Source of the DNA: Candidatus Villigracilis proximus | Lineage (GTDB): Bacteria; Chloroflexota; Anaerolineae; Anaerolineales; Villigracilaceae | Length of the DNA: 64,000 nt | NCBI GenBank assembly: GCA_016715195.1 | Contig: JADKBB010000007.1 | Location: forward strand, 62,001 to 126,000 | Reading direction: 5' to 3' | Shown here: in pieces, positions 42,366-51,027 of the stretch | How the letters are laid out: each line of letters opens with the position of its first letter | Numbering within the stretch: position 1 is the stretch's first letter | Made by a program: the position numbers and the translations under genes | The notes under the pieces: model-generated | Seen by the model: the letters and a program-made list of their open reading frames with translations, nothing else | Told to the model about the DNA's origin: nothing | The model's database searches: none

Positions 42366-42392
42366 TAATTCCTTTTCTAAACACAAAAAACT

Positions 42393-42459
42393 TTGTGGCT
42401 TCGTGTCTCACCTGCACTGCACCAGCAGCGCGGTGCAAGTGTATAGACTTCGTGGTTAA
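42393..42459. repeat. Dispersed imperfect hairpin element
   Basis: ACTTTGTGGCTTCGTG and AGACTTCGTGGTTAA flank a GC-rich centre with CACTGCACCAG / CGGTGCAAGTG. Related in style to 50339-50400. Confidence 0.4.
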
Positions 42460-42480
42460 TTTTATACAGACTCATTGTAC

Positions 42481-42987
42481 TCAATCAAAATAAATATTCA
42501 AATCAGAGCAATCAAACCTGTTTCCACAATTCGGACAACTTACCTTGCAGCTTTTTTCGTGCATTTCACTGCCGCATTTATCACAGATCCAAATTTTCTT
42601 TTCATTCCATTGAACGGGCTGGAACAACATGGGATTAAATCTGCCGATATTCTCCGCGCCTAATCGTTTCACTTCCACTATTACCTTGTTTGCATCTTTT
42701 TTCAATTGTCCCACATCCACGCCCCGGCAAAGATCAGGCCACGGCGTCAGCCATTTCATGCCCCGCTCATACACCTTAAGCGCGCCCGGATAATTTCCAC
42801 GGGTGATGTGTAAATAGGCCACTGCAATTTGCAAAATTCCCTGATACAACTTGCGAATCTCCCCCGTCTCATCACGCCACGCATCTTCCAATTCTTCATG
42901 TGTCTCAAAAAACTTTTTCTGATTAAATAACTTCAACCCCTCAATCGCCTTCGGATGTAACACACCATCACAATCTAAAATATTCAT
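42481..42987 (-). CDS. DUF309 protein with C-terminal zinc ribbon
   Basis: 168 residues. The DUF309 domain (about 10-115) has FFETHEELEDAWR, the family signature, followed by LYQGILQIAVAYLH and helices as in the family, which has no known biochemical role. The C-terminal ribbon has CDKCGSEM...KVSCPNCGNRF, which can bind zinc. The ribosome-binding site and the start codon lie within the AAGGATG heptamer array. The gene is 27 bases downstream of the end of the translocase-HEAT-CNB gene and is on the same strand. Confidence 0.8.
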   Translation of the reverse strand: MNILDCDGVLHPKAIEGLKLFNQKKFFETHEELEDAWRDETGEIRKLYQGILQIAVAYLHITRGNYPGALKVYERGMKWLTPWPDLCRGVDVGQLKKDANKVIVEVKRLGAENIGRFNPMLFQPVQWNEKKIWICDKCGSEMHEKSCKVSCPNCGNRFDCSDLNIYFD

Positions 42988-43012
42988 CCTTCATCCTTCT
43001 GCCTTCATCCTT
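42985..43012. repeat. Four 7-base units, CATCCTT type, at the DUF309 start
   Basis: On the minus strand AAGGATG, AAGGCAG, AAGGATG, AAGGATG. The last ATG is the start codon, and the AAGG of the preceding unit is the likely Shine-Dalgarno sequence at suitable spacing. Confidence 0.8.
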
Positions 43013-43016
43013 TGCT

Positions 43017-46000
43017 CTACTTCCCCAGTTCTTCCCGCAGATCAATGACTTCCCGTACCCGTGCGCGCAAATTTCCTGTCAACATTTGGATCGTGCCCAT
43101 CGCCACTTCCACCCGATCAGACATCAACTCGTAGAACGGCTCCTGATCGAGTCTAAACACCAGCGTATCTTCCAGCGCGCGGATCGTCGCAGTGCGCGGC
43201 TCGGTATCGAGCAATGCCAGTTCGCCAAAGACAGCGCGTTCGCCAAGCGTATTCAACACACGTTCACCATCCATCACCGCCACTTTTCCGCTGACGATAA
43301 TAAACATACTATTGCCCTGCTCGCCTTTTTCAACGATATTTTTACCCGCCGGCATTTCCATCTCCGTCAGCAATTCGCTTAACTCCGCCAATGCATCATC
43401 CGGTGTAGACTTGAATAAATTAACCGATCTCAGGATCAAAACTTTTTCAACAGTTGAATGCATTTTTATATCTCCATTCTTTATCAGCGCATGCACGCAA
43501 ATTGCAAGCCAGCCCTGCGACTGCTCCGCCAATTCCTGCATCGAAACTTTTTCAGAAATTCCCAAACGCTTGCACGCATCTACAGCCGCAAGTTCTTCAG
43601 CCAGCGGAAGCATAATTAACTTCACATCCCGCGGCAGGATCGTATCCAGCGTCTCGATCGCATACGGAATCTTCGCCGCGTCTTTGCGCAGAATTACACG
43701 CCGTGCATTGGTCACCGCTTTGCGGTCATACATAAAACTCAGCAAATGAAAAAGTCTTTCACGCACATGATAAATCTCAATGCGGATTGCCTGCGCCAGT
43801 AGATTCATTTCATCTTTAGATTCGATCTCCCGCAGCGCAGAATACAACATCCGTACATGTTCCGTTTCATATTTAACCTGAGCCTGACTCTGCCCGTTGA
43901 CAGGATCAGCCCTGTAGCCGCATTCCGCCAAAGCCGCAAGCACAGCTTCGCGCAAGTCCGAATCTGTGTGACCGATATGCGGCTCAAGCATCGCGATCAC
44001 AGACGCGCCGCGAATATTTCCGCAGACATGGATCAGTTTTCTTAACGCTGCTTTGGAAAAATCGGTTTGCGCGAGTGTTATTGCAATAAACGGCAGCGAC
44101 GCTTCGCCGCCCATCTCCAACGCCTGCGCCGCTTGCGCCCGTGTAGACGGATTTTTCATCGCGTTGATCACTTTAAACCAGTTCGTATTTTGTTTGCCTG
44201 TTCCCGCCGCCAACAAAGCCTCACGCCGAACTTTGATTTCAGGATCATCCAGTAGTTTTTCAAGCAGGCTTTCAAATCCCTGCGAGCCAAATCTTCTCAG
44301 CGTTTGCGCCGCAAGCAGACGTTTGGCTGGCAAGGGGTGACCAGCCAGTTTCTCCAGTTTTTCTTTTGAGATGGAAAGACCGTCTTCACCGCCGTATTTC
44401 AACAATCCCACCAACGCGCCGAAGGTATTTGCTTCATTGTTTGAATTCAAATACGGCAGAATGAGATTGATGTCATCGGCAGATAAGGCCGAGAAAGCCT
44501 GCACAGCCGCGCGGCGGTTATTGGGGATATTTTCCTGCGGAATATGCTCTACAAGACTTTTACGCGCCTGCTGTGGTTTGATGCGTTCGATCTTTTCCAA
44601 CACTGAAACACGCACACTGGAAGAGGCATGACCCAATAAATTGATCAACTCGCTTTTTAGATTTGGGTGATTAAGTTCTTCAAGCAGGTCAAGCGAGTAG
44701 ATCACAGTCCCATCGTGCTGGCTCGATAGCCCTTTGAATAAGACCTCGCTGTTGATCTCTTCGATATTGATCAGTTCTTCACGTTTGAAACGCCGCTTGT
44801 TGATGGCTTCTACAAGTTGTTTGGGATATGCGTTTGCCAGAATAATACTTAATACAAGCCATGCAATCGCAAGCACGATATAAACAAATGAAAGTTGAAT
44901 GGTGTCGAGTTTTAATCCATTTGAGAGCAAGGCCAGTAATAGCCCCGCGATGCCGATTGCCGCAGGCTGGATGATTCCTTCGCCAATGGCGCGCGCCTTC
45001 GGGCGCAGTGCATCTGCTATCGGTTGGTAAAGGATGGAGGACGCTGACTGGTCTAAGGTGAAGCCGAGTCCCTCATTGTTAAATTTTCCTGCTATTGCAA
45101 ACCAGAACAGGCCCAAAGTCCAGGAAGATGCGAAGATGCCCACGCTGGCAAATCCGCTCATGGATGCGATCAAGACGATGGGCGTGGTTAAGAGTCCAGC
45201 CCATAATCCAAATTTGCTGATGATGCGGCCTGTCAGAAAAGTGTCTGTTAGAAATCCGAGCAGACCCACCATACTGAAGAAGTTACCAATGAAGCCCGCG
45301 TTATCTGCAGCGTTGGGAAATTGAATGGAGGTCATGCCATAAAAGATGGCGTCCATGACGAAGTAGGCCACGCGCCATAATGCTGCCAGAGCGAAGACCA
45401 ATAGAATATAGCGATTGCGAAACAGTGCGCTTGTGGGAGGCTGTTCCGGTGTGCGCGCATCAGTATTTTGTATTGATGGTTTTTTCATGCCGCGCAGAAT
45501 CGCGCTTTGAAATAAAAGCGCAATAAAAAGACAGGCAGCGATGATGATGTAAAGATTCTCTGTGCCAAGTGATTTTGCAATGGTTCCCGAGAAAGGTCCT
45601 GCTACCACATACGAAAACCATGAGCCGGCATTGAGCAAGCCAAATAATCTTTTGCCCTGCCGCACATCAAAAATATCTGATGCGAGAGTCCAGAAGGCGA
45701 GCACGGCCAGATTGATGAGAGTTTGAGTCCAGATGGGGAGGAAGAGTGCGAGCGCTTTTGAGGGGGCGGCGGCAAGACCGAAACGAAAACCGAGGGTAAC
45801 GAGTACCAGAAAAACCATCGTCAGCCACAACCAGCGCGCGAGTGAAACACGTTCTGAAATTTTTAGAAAAATTGCGGTGATGGTCGAAACAATCACGGCG
45901 ATGCCGATGTAGGTAAAGGGGATTGCAGATACATCCCAATAGGTTAGAAACAGCGGCATGGATGCAGTTTGCGCGAAGAGCATGGCTGCGCCCATGAAAA

Positions 46001-46079
46001 AATATTGCGCCAGCATGAGATAGACCGTGCGGCGTTCTTCAGGGCGGATGTTGAGTATGGCGTCTATTCGTGTCTGCAT
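43017..46079 (-). CDS. ADP/ATP-translocase-like membrane protein with HEAT repeats and cyclic-nucleotide-binding domain
   Basis: 1020 residues. The first 430 hold about 12 helices with the MFS/TlcA-like pattern (TVYLMLAQYFFMGAAMLF, LFLTYWDVSAIPFTYIGIAV, LFGLLNAGSWFSYVVAGP). Residues about 530-790 are armadillo/HEAT-type alpha repeats (HPNLKSELINLLGHASSSVR; LPAKRLLAAQTLRRFG). Residues about 880-990 form a cNMP-binding domain (GEQGNSMFIIVSGKVAVMDG, VFGELALLDTEPRTATI). The start at 46079 is chosen because the earlier residues are unsupported. It is probably a nucleotide or metabolite transporter regulated by cyclic nucleotides. Confidence 0.85.
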   Translation of the reverse strand: MQTRIDAILNIRPEERRTVYLMLAQYFFMGAAMLFAQTASMPLFLTYWDVSAIPFTYIGIAVIVSTITAIFLKISERVSLARWLWLTMVFLVLVTLGFRFGLAAAPSKALALFLPIWTQTLINLAVLAFWTLASDIFDVRQGKRLFGLLNAGSWFSYVVAGPFSGTIAKSLGTENLYIIIAACLFIALLFQSAILRGMKKPSIQNTDARTPEQPPTSALFRNRYILLVFALAALWRVAYFVMDAIFYGMTSIQFPNAADNAGFIGNFFSMVGLLGFLTDTFLTGRIISKFGLWAGLLTTPIVLIASMSGFASVGIFASSWTLGLFWFAIAGKFNNEGLGFTLDQSASSILYQPIADALRPKARAIGEGIIQPAAIGIAGLLLALLSNGLKLDTIQLSFVYIVLAIAWLVLSIILANAYPKQLVEAINKRRFKREELINIEEINSEVLFKGLSSQHDGTVIYSLDLLEELNHPNLKSELINLLGHASSSVRVSVLEKIERIKPQQARKSLVEHIPQENIPNNRRAAVQAFSALSADDINLILPYLNSNNEANTFGALVGLLKYGGEDGLSISKEKLEKLAGHPLPAKRLLAAQTLRRFGSQGFESLLEKLLDDPEIKVRREALLAAGTGKQNTNWFKVINAMKNPSTRAQAAQALEMGGEASLPFIAITLAQTDFSKAALRKLIHVCGNIRGASVIAMLEPHIGHTDSDLREAVLAALAECGYRADPVNGQSQAQVKYETEHVRMLYSALREIESKDEMNLLAQAIRIEIYHVRERLFHLLSFMYDRKAVTNARRVILRKDAAKIPYAIETLDTILPRDVKLIMLPLAEELAAVDACKRLGISEKVSMQELAEQSQGWLAICVHALIKNGDIKMHSTVEKVLILRSVNLFKSTPDDALAELSELLTEMEMPAGKNIVEKGEQGNSMFIIVSGKVAVMDGERVLNTLGERAVFGELALLDTEPRTATIRALEDTLVFRLDQEPFYELMSDRVEVAMGTIQMLTGNLRARVREVIDLREELGK

Positions 46080-46125
46080 ATTCGGAGAGGTTCGGTAGTA
46101 TAACATGCAGCTTTCATTCAAATGG

Positions 46126-46131
46126 TAAAAT
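46126..46131 (+). promoter_or_regulatory. -10 box of the DUF4129 operon
   Basis: TAAAAT ten bases before the ATG at 46142; near-leaderless. Confidence 0.35.
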
Positions 46132-46141
46132 TCCTGCACGC

Positions 46142-47041
46142 ATGAAACATTTTTTAAAAGATAAACGGGTAGTCTTATTTTGGGCTTTGCTGGCGCTGGT
46201 TTCTTTGGTGGCGCTTGGCAGCGCATTGAAAGATGTTTCCTTTCTCCCTTCACAGCCCATCGGCTTTTCAAATCAAAATTCCAGATTGACAGACTTGTCA
46301 CATATTGCCGCGTTATTGGTCAGCGCAGCGGAAGTCCCATTTTGGCGGCAGATCGCATTTTGGGCAGGGGTCTTTGTAATTGTTTTGTTGATCTCTGCCC
46401 TGCTCTCTCCCGAACTGCGCAAACAATTGATACAAACCTTTTTAAAGGTTGCCACCTTTTCCATTCTCCTGCTTTATGTCATCAAAAATAATTCGGATGT
46501 GCTGGCAGGGTTTGTCCTTCAGATTCCATATATGGGAGACACGCAGAACACCTTGCCGTCACCGCAGATCGCGCCGCCCGTATTCCAACCACCTCACATC
46601 CCAACTTTCCTGTCCTTTCTCATTGCTTTTGGCCTGATCTTGTTGGGAAGCATGTTCCTGTGGATTTTAAACCGTTGGTGGGAAAAGCAAAAAGAATTAC
46701 GTTCGGCACGCCAGCCATTAAAAGAAATTGCTGATATTGCCCGTTTGTCTTTGAAAGATATTGAGTCAGGTCAGGATTCGCGCGATACGATTATTCAATG
46801 CTACGAACGGATGAGCAGCGCTGTGGGCACAAAGCGCGGATTACAGCGCGAATATTTTGTGACACCCGCCGAGTTTGCTTCACGTCTTGAGCGCGCTGGG
46901 CTGCCGCGCGAACCCATAACGCGACTCACACGTCTGTTTGAATCTGTCCGTTATGGGGGGCGGGTTTCAGGTGCGACCGAAATAAACGAAGCAGTGTCCT
47001 GCCTGAGCTCCATCTTAAAGTATTGCGGAGAAACACAATGA
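46142..47041 (+). CDS. DUF4129 domain membrane protein
   Basis: 299 residues. Three to four membrane helices (about 10-30, 70-95, 100-120, 155-180) and a C-terminal cytoplasmic DUF4129 domain (about 200-295) with YERMSSAVGTKRGLQREYF, TPAEFASRLE and LTRLFESVRYGG. This domain is found mainly next to MoxR/DUF58/transglutaminase genes. It is the first gene of a five-gene overlapping operon (46142-50329) and ends as ATGA on the start of the next. Confidence 0.85.
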   Translation: MKHFLKDKRVVLFWALLALVSLVALGSALKDVSFLPSQPIGFSNQNSRLTDLSHIAALLVSAAEVPFWRQIAFWAGVFVIVLLISALLSPELRKQLIQTFLKVATFSILLLYVIKNNSDVLAGFVLQIPYMGDTQNTLPSPQIAPPVFQPPHIPTFLSFLIAFGLILLGSMFLWILNRWWEKQKELRSARQPLKEIADIARLSLKDIESGQDSRDTIIQCYERMSSAVGTKRGLQREYFVTPAEFASRLERAGLPREPITRLTRLFESVRYGGRVSGATEINEAVSCLSSILKYCGETQ

Positions 47042-47649
47042 CCTTGCGCCGTTGGTGGATCATTCCGGGTGTGGTTGCAGTTTTTGTCGTTTCATTTTTA
47101 CTGCGAGATGCGATTCAGCGCACGATCATCCTGCCTTTGGCCTATTTTTGGTGGCTGATTCAATTATCCTATCGGGCTGTGCCGCAGGTGATCTTATGGA
47201 TGCTATTGCTCCTGACCGTATTTGTTTCAATGTTTAGGCTGATCCCGATCAATAAACCAGTCCAGCGTACACGAAAGAATCAACAGGAGCCGCTGTCTGG
47301 TCCCATTGGAAGTTTTTCCCACTGGATCGAAAAGTCACCGGGCGGGATATATTACAAGTGGCTGGTTGCCAATCGGTTGGGCAAGGCAGCACGTGAGTTG
47401 CTCGATCAGCGTGAAGGCCGTATTCGAAAAGGATATATGCGCCTTAGCGGTAAAGGTTGGAATCCGCCGCACGAAGTGGATGCGTATCTTGAAGTTGGTT
47501 TGAATGGATCGTTCGCAGAGTTCCCGCGTTCGCGGTGGATGGGCTGGAAATCAAAGCCAACACCATTGGATTTGAATCCGCAGCAGGTGATCGAATATCT
47601 TGAAAGTGAGATGGAGACGAGTCATGACAGAAATCGCAAAGGTATCTGA
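47038..47649 (+). CDS. Hypothetical membrane protein of the MoxR-DUF58 operon
   Basis: 203 residues. Two helices near the N-terminus (about 5-28 and 33-65), then a soluble basic part with REGRIRKGYMRLSGKGWNPP. I recognise no domain. Start overlaps the DUF4129 stop (ATGA), and the MoxR start codon at 47624 lies inside its 3' end, so it is translationally coupled on both sides. Likely part of the same membrane-associated complex. Confidence 0.65.
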   Translation: MTLRRWWIIPGVVAVFVVSFLLRDAIQRTIILPLAYFWWLIQLSYRAVPQVILWMLLLLTVFVSMFRLIPINKPVQRTRKNQQEPLSGPIGSFSHWIEKSPGGIYYKWLVANRLGKAARELLDQREGRIRKGYMRLSGKGWNPPHEVDAYLEVGLNGSFAEFPRSRWMGWKSKPTPLDLNPQQVIEYLESEMETSHDRNRKGI

Positions 47650-48577
47650 GTTAAGCAGGCAGGTTATTGATGAAGTGGAACGCGCTGTCGTTGGCAAGCG
47701 TGATGTACTCGAATCGATCATGGCTGCCGTGTTGGCCGGCGGACATGTTTTATTGGAAGATTATCCCGGCCTTGGCAAAACATTGATCGCGCGCAGTTTT
47801 GCATCTGCACTCGGGTTGGATTTCAAACGCATTCAATTCACTCCCGATCTTTTGCCCGGCGATATCACAGGCGGATATATTTTCAATCGCACAAAGAACA
47901 AGTTTGAGTTGCGTCAGGGACCCGTCTTCACGAATATCCTGCTGGCAGATGAGATCAACCGCGCTTCGCCCAAAACACAATCCGCCTTATTGGAAGCCAT
48001 GCAGGAAGGACAGGTCACGATGGAAGGGGAGAGCCTTAAGCTGCCCGATCCTTTTTTGGTGCTTGCCACGCAAAACCCAATTGAATATGAAGGCACCTTC
48101 CCATTGCCCGAAGCGCAGCTTGATCGTTTCATGTTGAAACTTACGGTGGGCTATCCCAGCCTTGAAGAGGAAAAAGAAATCTTGAAGCGCCGCCGTGAGC
48201 GCAAACAGGATGAACTTACGCTCAGGCAGATCACCAAACCAGCTCAACTACTTGATATGCGTGCCGCGCTTGAAACCGTGCATGTAGACTCTGATCTCGA
48301 AGGATATATTTCCGCGCTCGTTCATGCCACACGTGTTGATCGTCGAGTTGCCGTGGGAGCAAGTCCGCGCGGATCATTGGCTTTTCTTAAAATGGCGCGC
48401 GCTCATGCTGTGCTTGCCGGCCGTGATTACATTTTGCCTGATGATGTCAAACACTTCGCCGTGCCCGTTTTGACTCACCGGCTTTTGCTTCAGCCCGAAT
48501 ATTGGATGTCACAGCAGATCAATGGTGATGTCATTCGCGATGTATTGCGCACCACTCCAGTACCCGTTATAAAATAA
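47624..48577 (+). CDS. MoxR-family AAA+ ATPase
   Basis: 317 residues. AAA_3 core: Walker A EDYPGLGKT (about 45-53), Walker B LLADEINRASPKTQSALLEAM, sensor VLATQNPIEYEGTFPLPEAQLDRF and the C-terminal lid (VGASPRGSLAFLKMA). MoxR ATPases act as chaperones for von Willebrand-type and metal-containing proteins; here the partner is the DUF58 protein that follows by one base. Ribosome-binding site GGAGA in the end of the previous gene. Confidence 0.95.
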   Translation: MTEIAKVSELSRQVIDEVERAVVGKRDVLESIMAAVLAGGHVLLEDYPGLGKTLIARSFASALGLDFKRIQFTPDLLPGDITGGYIFNRTKNKFELRQGPVFTNILLADEINRASPKTQSALLEAMQEGQVTMEGESLKLPDPFLVLATQNPIEYEGTFPLPEAQLDRFMLKLTVGYPSLEEEKEILKRRRERKQDELTLRQITKPAQLLDMRAALETVHVDSDLEGYISALVHATRVDRRVAVGASPRGSLAFLKMARAHAVLAGRDYILPDDVKHFAVPVLTHRLLLQPEYWMSQQINGDVIRDVLRTTPVPVIK

Positions 48578-48578
48578 A

Positions 48579-49844
48579 GTGTATCGTTCCATTCTGCTCG
48601 CCGCGTTTGTCTATGGATTATTACTCACAGGGCTGATCGCCTTGCGCGGTGAATTTATTGCGCTGGCAATTCCCTTTATGCTTTATCTTTTATATGGATT
48701 CTGGAGCGCGCCCGAAGAAATGGATCTGCGCATCGAACGCAGTCTTTCCAACGACCGCACGACTCCTGATTCAGAAATTGTTGTGACAATTACCGTGACC
48801 AATCATGGATCAGATATCGAGGAACTTTTTCTTAATGATAATATCCCCCCCAATTTGACAGTCCGCATCGGTTCGCCCCGCCACCTGTTTCGGCTTCCGA
48901 AGGGCAGTTCCCACACGTTTACATATACCGTCACAGGCCCGCGCGGCTCATATCCTTTTGAAACCATCTCCGTCGCAGCCGTGGATTTATTCGGTGTGAA
49001 TCGGCATGAGCAATTCATACGAGCCAAAGACCGGTTATTTATCTTCCCTGAATTTAGAAGACTCAAACATGTGTCCATTCGTCCGCGCAGAACACGGGTG
49101 TATGCAGGCTCAATTCCTGCACGCGTCGGCGGCTCTGGGACGGAGTTCTTCGGCGTGCGTGAATATCAATTCGGTGATTCTCCGCGCACCATCAACTGGC
49201 GCGTCAGCGCACGGCATGATGAGAATCTATACTCAAATGAATATCAACAGGAACGTGTGGCAGATGTCGGTTTGGTTTTGGATGCGCGCACTCGTGCGAA
49301 TCTTCTTCATCATAACCAATCCATTTTTGAATCTTCAGTGACGGCGATTGCCGCGCTTTCTGATGCTTTTTTGAATCAAGGAAATCGCGTAGGTCTACTG
49401 GTTTATGGAAATTATCTCGGCTGGACCCTGCCCGGCTATGGAAAGATTCAACGTGAACGCATTATGCAAGCGTTGGCACATGCGGAGATCGGCGTCAGTT
49501 CGGTCTTTGCGGGGCTTGAACATTTATCGCCGCGCATGTTTCCGCCTGAATCACAGATCGTATTGGTTAGTTCATTGGTCAATGACGATTTGAATGTGCT
49601 GGTTCAATTACGCGGACGGGGTTATCAGGTGCTGGTGATCAGCCCTGACCCGGTCAAATTTGAGCTTGGATTTTTACCGCCATCATCGCAGGTGAATTTG
49701 GCCGCGCGTGTCATCCGCATGGAACGTGACTTATTAATTCATCGTCTTGAGCGTGCGGGGATTCATGTCATCGAGTGGGATGTGTCCATTCCGCTCGATC
49801 AGGCTGTCGGTCCGGTTTTGATGCGCCAAAGGAGAGTATTGTGA
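48579..49844 (+). CDS. DUF58 domain protein
   Basis: 421 residues beginning with GTG one base after the MoxR stop. Two N-terminal helices (5-40) and a beta-rich domain (DSEIVVTITVTNHGSDI) precede DUF58 (about 185-300) with EFFGVREYQFGDSPRTINW and RVSARHDENLYSNEY, the core family motif, and a von Willebrand-like region after it (VGLVLDARTRAN, ADVGL). Acts with MoxR ATPase; exact role unknown in this group. The stop overlaps the next start (GTGA). Confidence 0.92.
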   Translation: MYRSILLAAFVYGLLLTGLIALRGEFIALAIPFMLYLLYGFWSAPEEMDLRIERSLSNDRTTPDSEIVVTITVTNHGSDIEELFLNDNIPPNLTVRIGSPRHLFRLPKGSSHTFTYTVTGPRGSYPFETISVAAVDLFGVNRHEQFIRAKDRLFIFPEFRRLKHVSIRPRRTRVYAGSIPARVGGSGTEFFGVREYQFGDSPRTINWRVSARHDENLYSNEYQQERVADVGLVLDARTRANLLHHNQSIFESSVTAIAALSDAFLNQGNRVGLLVYGNYLGWTLPGYGKIQRERIMQALAHAEIGVSSVFAGLEHLSPRMFPPESQIVLVSSLVNDDLNVLVQLRGRGYQVLVISPDPVKFELGFLPPSSQVNLAARVIRMERDLLIHRLERAGIHVIEWDVSIPLDQAVGPVLMRQRRVL

Positions 49845-50329
49845 CGTTGACCGCACTTATATCCAGCATTGTGATCTGTTCCATATCGCTTGCATATGGT
49901 TTTGCCTTGCGCGGATTTACATCCTTTGCGATTTGGATATTAATATTCGGCGTGGGCTGGTTGATTGCTGTGTGGCAGGAATGGAAATGGTATACACCAG
50001 TTGCTTTATTTCTGGCAACGGTGGCCGCCGCATTTGGTTTATGGTTTGGCTTTATCCCTGGCTGGATGTTTGCCGGTGGTATCTTTGCCCTCTTCGCCTG
50101 GGACATGTCTGATTTTCGTCAGCGTTTGCGCCTGATGGCAAAAGATGATGACACACGCGGCATTGAGCGCCGTCATCTTTTGCGCATTAGTTTACTCGCC
50201 ATGCTTGGATTATTTCTTGCATCCATCACCATGCTGGTGAATGTGCAATTTACTTTTGAATGGAAAGCCCTGCTTGTGATCGTGATTTTGCTTGGGCTTG
50301 GTCAATTGGTGGGTTGGTTAAAACGCTAG
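49841..50329 (+). CDS. Small membrane protein, last of the MoxR-DUF58 operon
   Basis: 162 residues starting with GTG at 49841 behind a strong AAAGGAGAG ribosome-binding site. Five hydrophobic helices; a charged loop DDDTRGIERRHL in the middle. No known family recognised. GTGA overlap with DUF58. Location suggests a role with the DUF58/DUF4129 complex. Confidence 0.7.
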   Translation: MTLTALISSIVICSISLAYGFALRGFTSFAIWILIFGVGWLIAVWQEWKWYTPVALFLATVAAAFGLWFGFIPGWMFAGGIFALFAWDMSDFRQRLRLMAKDDDTRGIERRHLLRISLLAMLGLFLASITMLVNVQFTFEWKALLVIVILLGLGQLVGWLKR

Positions 50330-50338
50330 GAAATTTAA

Positions 50339-50400
50339 CCACGAAGTCACCAAGACGCTAAGTTTTTTCTTTGTGACTTCGAGACTTTGTGACTTCGTGG
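50339..50400. repeat. Octamer-based palindromic element between convergent genes
   Basis: CCACGAAG, TCACCAAG, ACGCTAAG (50339-50362), TTTTTT, then CTTTGTGA, CTTCGAGA, CTTTGTGA, CTTCGTGG (50369-50400). The outer 12 bases are an exact inverted repeat (CCACGAAGTCAC / GTGACTTCGTGG). It may serve as a terminator-like hairpin on both sides. Confidence 0.85.
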
Positions 50401-50964
50401 CTATCCATGACGTTCATCATTTTCTAAATTATTCAACCACGCTTCTGTTTCTTTTGGATGTTTAAAGTGAATCACCTGTAAATGTGAATTTTCAGGCAGG
50501 GCAAAGAGCATCGGGTATTCACGTTTGCGCCGCCAGTAGGTTTTGAACAACCAGTGAAAGAGGGAATTTTCGGACCAAAGTTTTAAATGGGTTAAAAAAC
50601 TTTCGCGGTTGCCATGCCATAACTCCACACGCATGATCGATCTGCGTAAAGTGCGGGTGAGCAAACGCCAGAACACAATATGGAATGGATAATCAAGCCA
50701 GATCAGCGTTTGAGCGCGGGGCCAGATCAGGTCACGGGCGACGCTGTAATTTCCTGCCACCACCCAATTTGATGTGCTGGTGGCTTTATCCACGCGTTCG
50801 CGGAAGATTTCATCGGGTGCTTCGACCCAATTTGCCTCCCAGTGCAATCCGTCCAATTCAATAAAGTCCGCGTTGAGTTTTTCAGCGAGTTGACTCGCCA
50901 GCGTCGTCTTGCCTGAGGATGTGGTGCCGATCACAACAGTGCGTTTAAAGGGGAATATGCTCAT
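50401..50964 (-). CDS. P-loop nucleotide kinase (adenylate kinase/FlaR-like)
   Basis: 187 residues from ATG 50964. Walker A GTTSSGKTTLA, followed by FIELDGLHWEANW, SNWVVAGNYSVARDLIWPRA and RLLTRTLRRSI, the arrangement of the COG0563/topology-modulation FlaR group of small kinases with unknown substrate. A TATAAT on the minus strand (50977-50982) is 12 bases before the start. The longer open frame overlaps the class III aminotransferase start and is not needed. Confidence 0.85.
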   Translation of the reverse strand: MSIFPFKRTVVIGTTSSGKTTLASQLAEKLNADFIELDGLHWEANWVEAPDEIFRERVDKATSTSNWVVAGNYSVARDLIWPRAQTLIWLDYPFHIVFWRLLTRTLRRSIMRVELWHGNRESFLTHLKLWSENSLFHWLFKTYWRRKREYPMLFALPENSHLQVIHFKHPKETEAWLNNLENDERHG

Positions 50965-51027
50965 ATATAGTGCGGGATTATAATTTGTCAATCGCAAATC
51001 TAAAATCGCAAATCCAAAGAGGTTTCC

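Noticed and set aside
45667..45939. Many other open frames over 60 codons on the opposite strand of long genes
   Set aside because: They overlap well-supported genes, lack start signals and show no recognisable domains.
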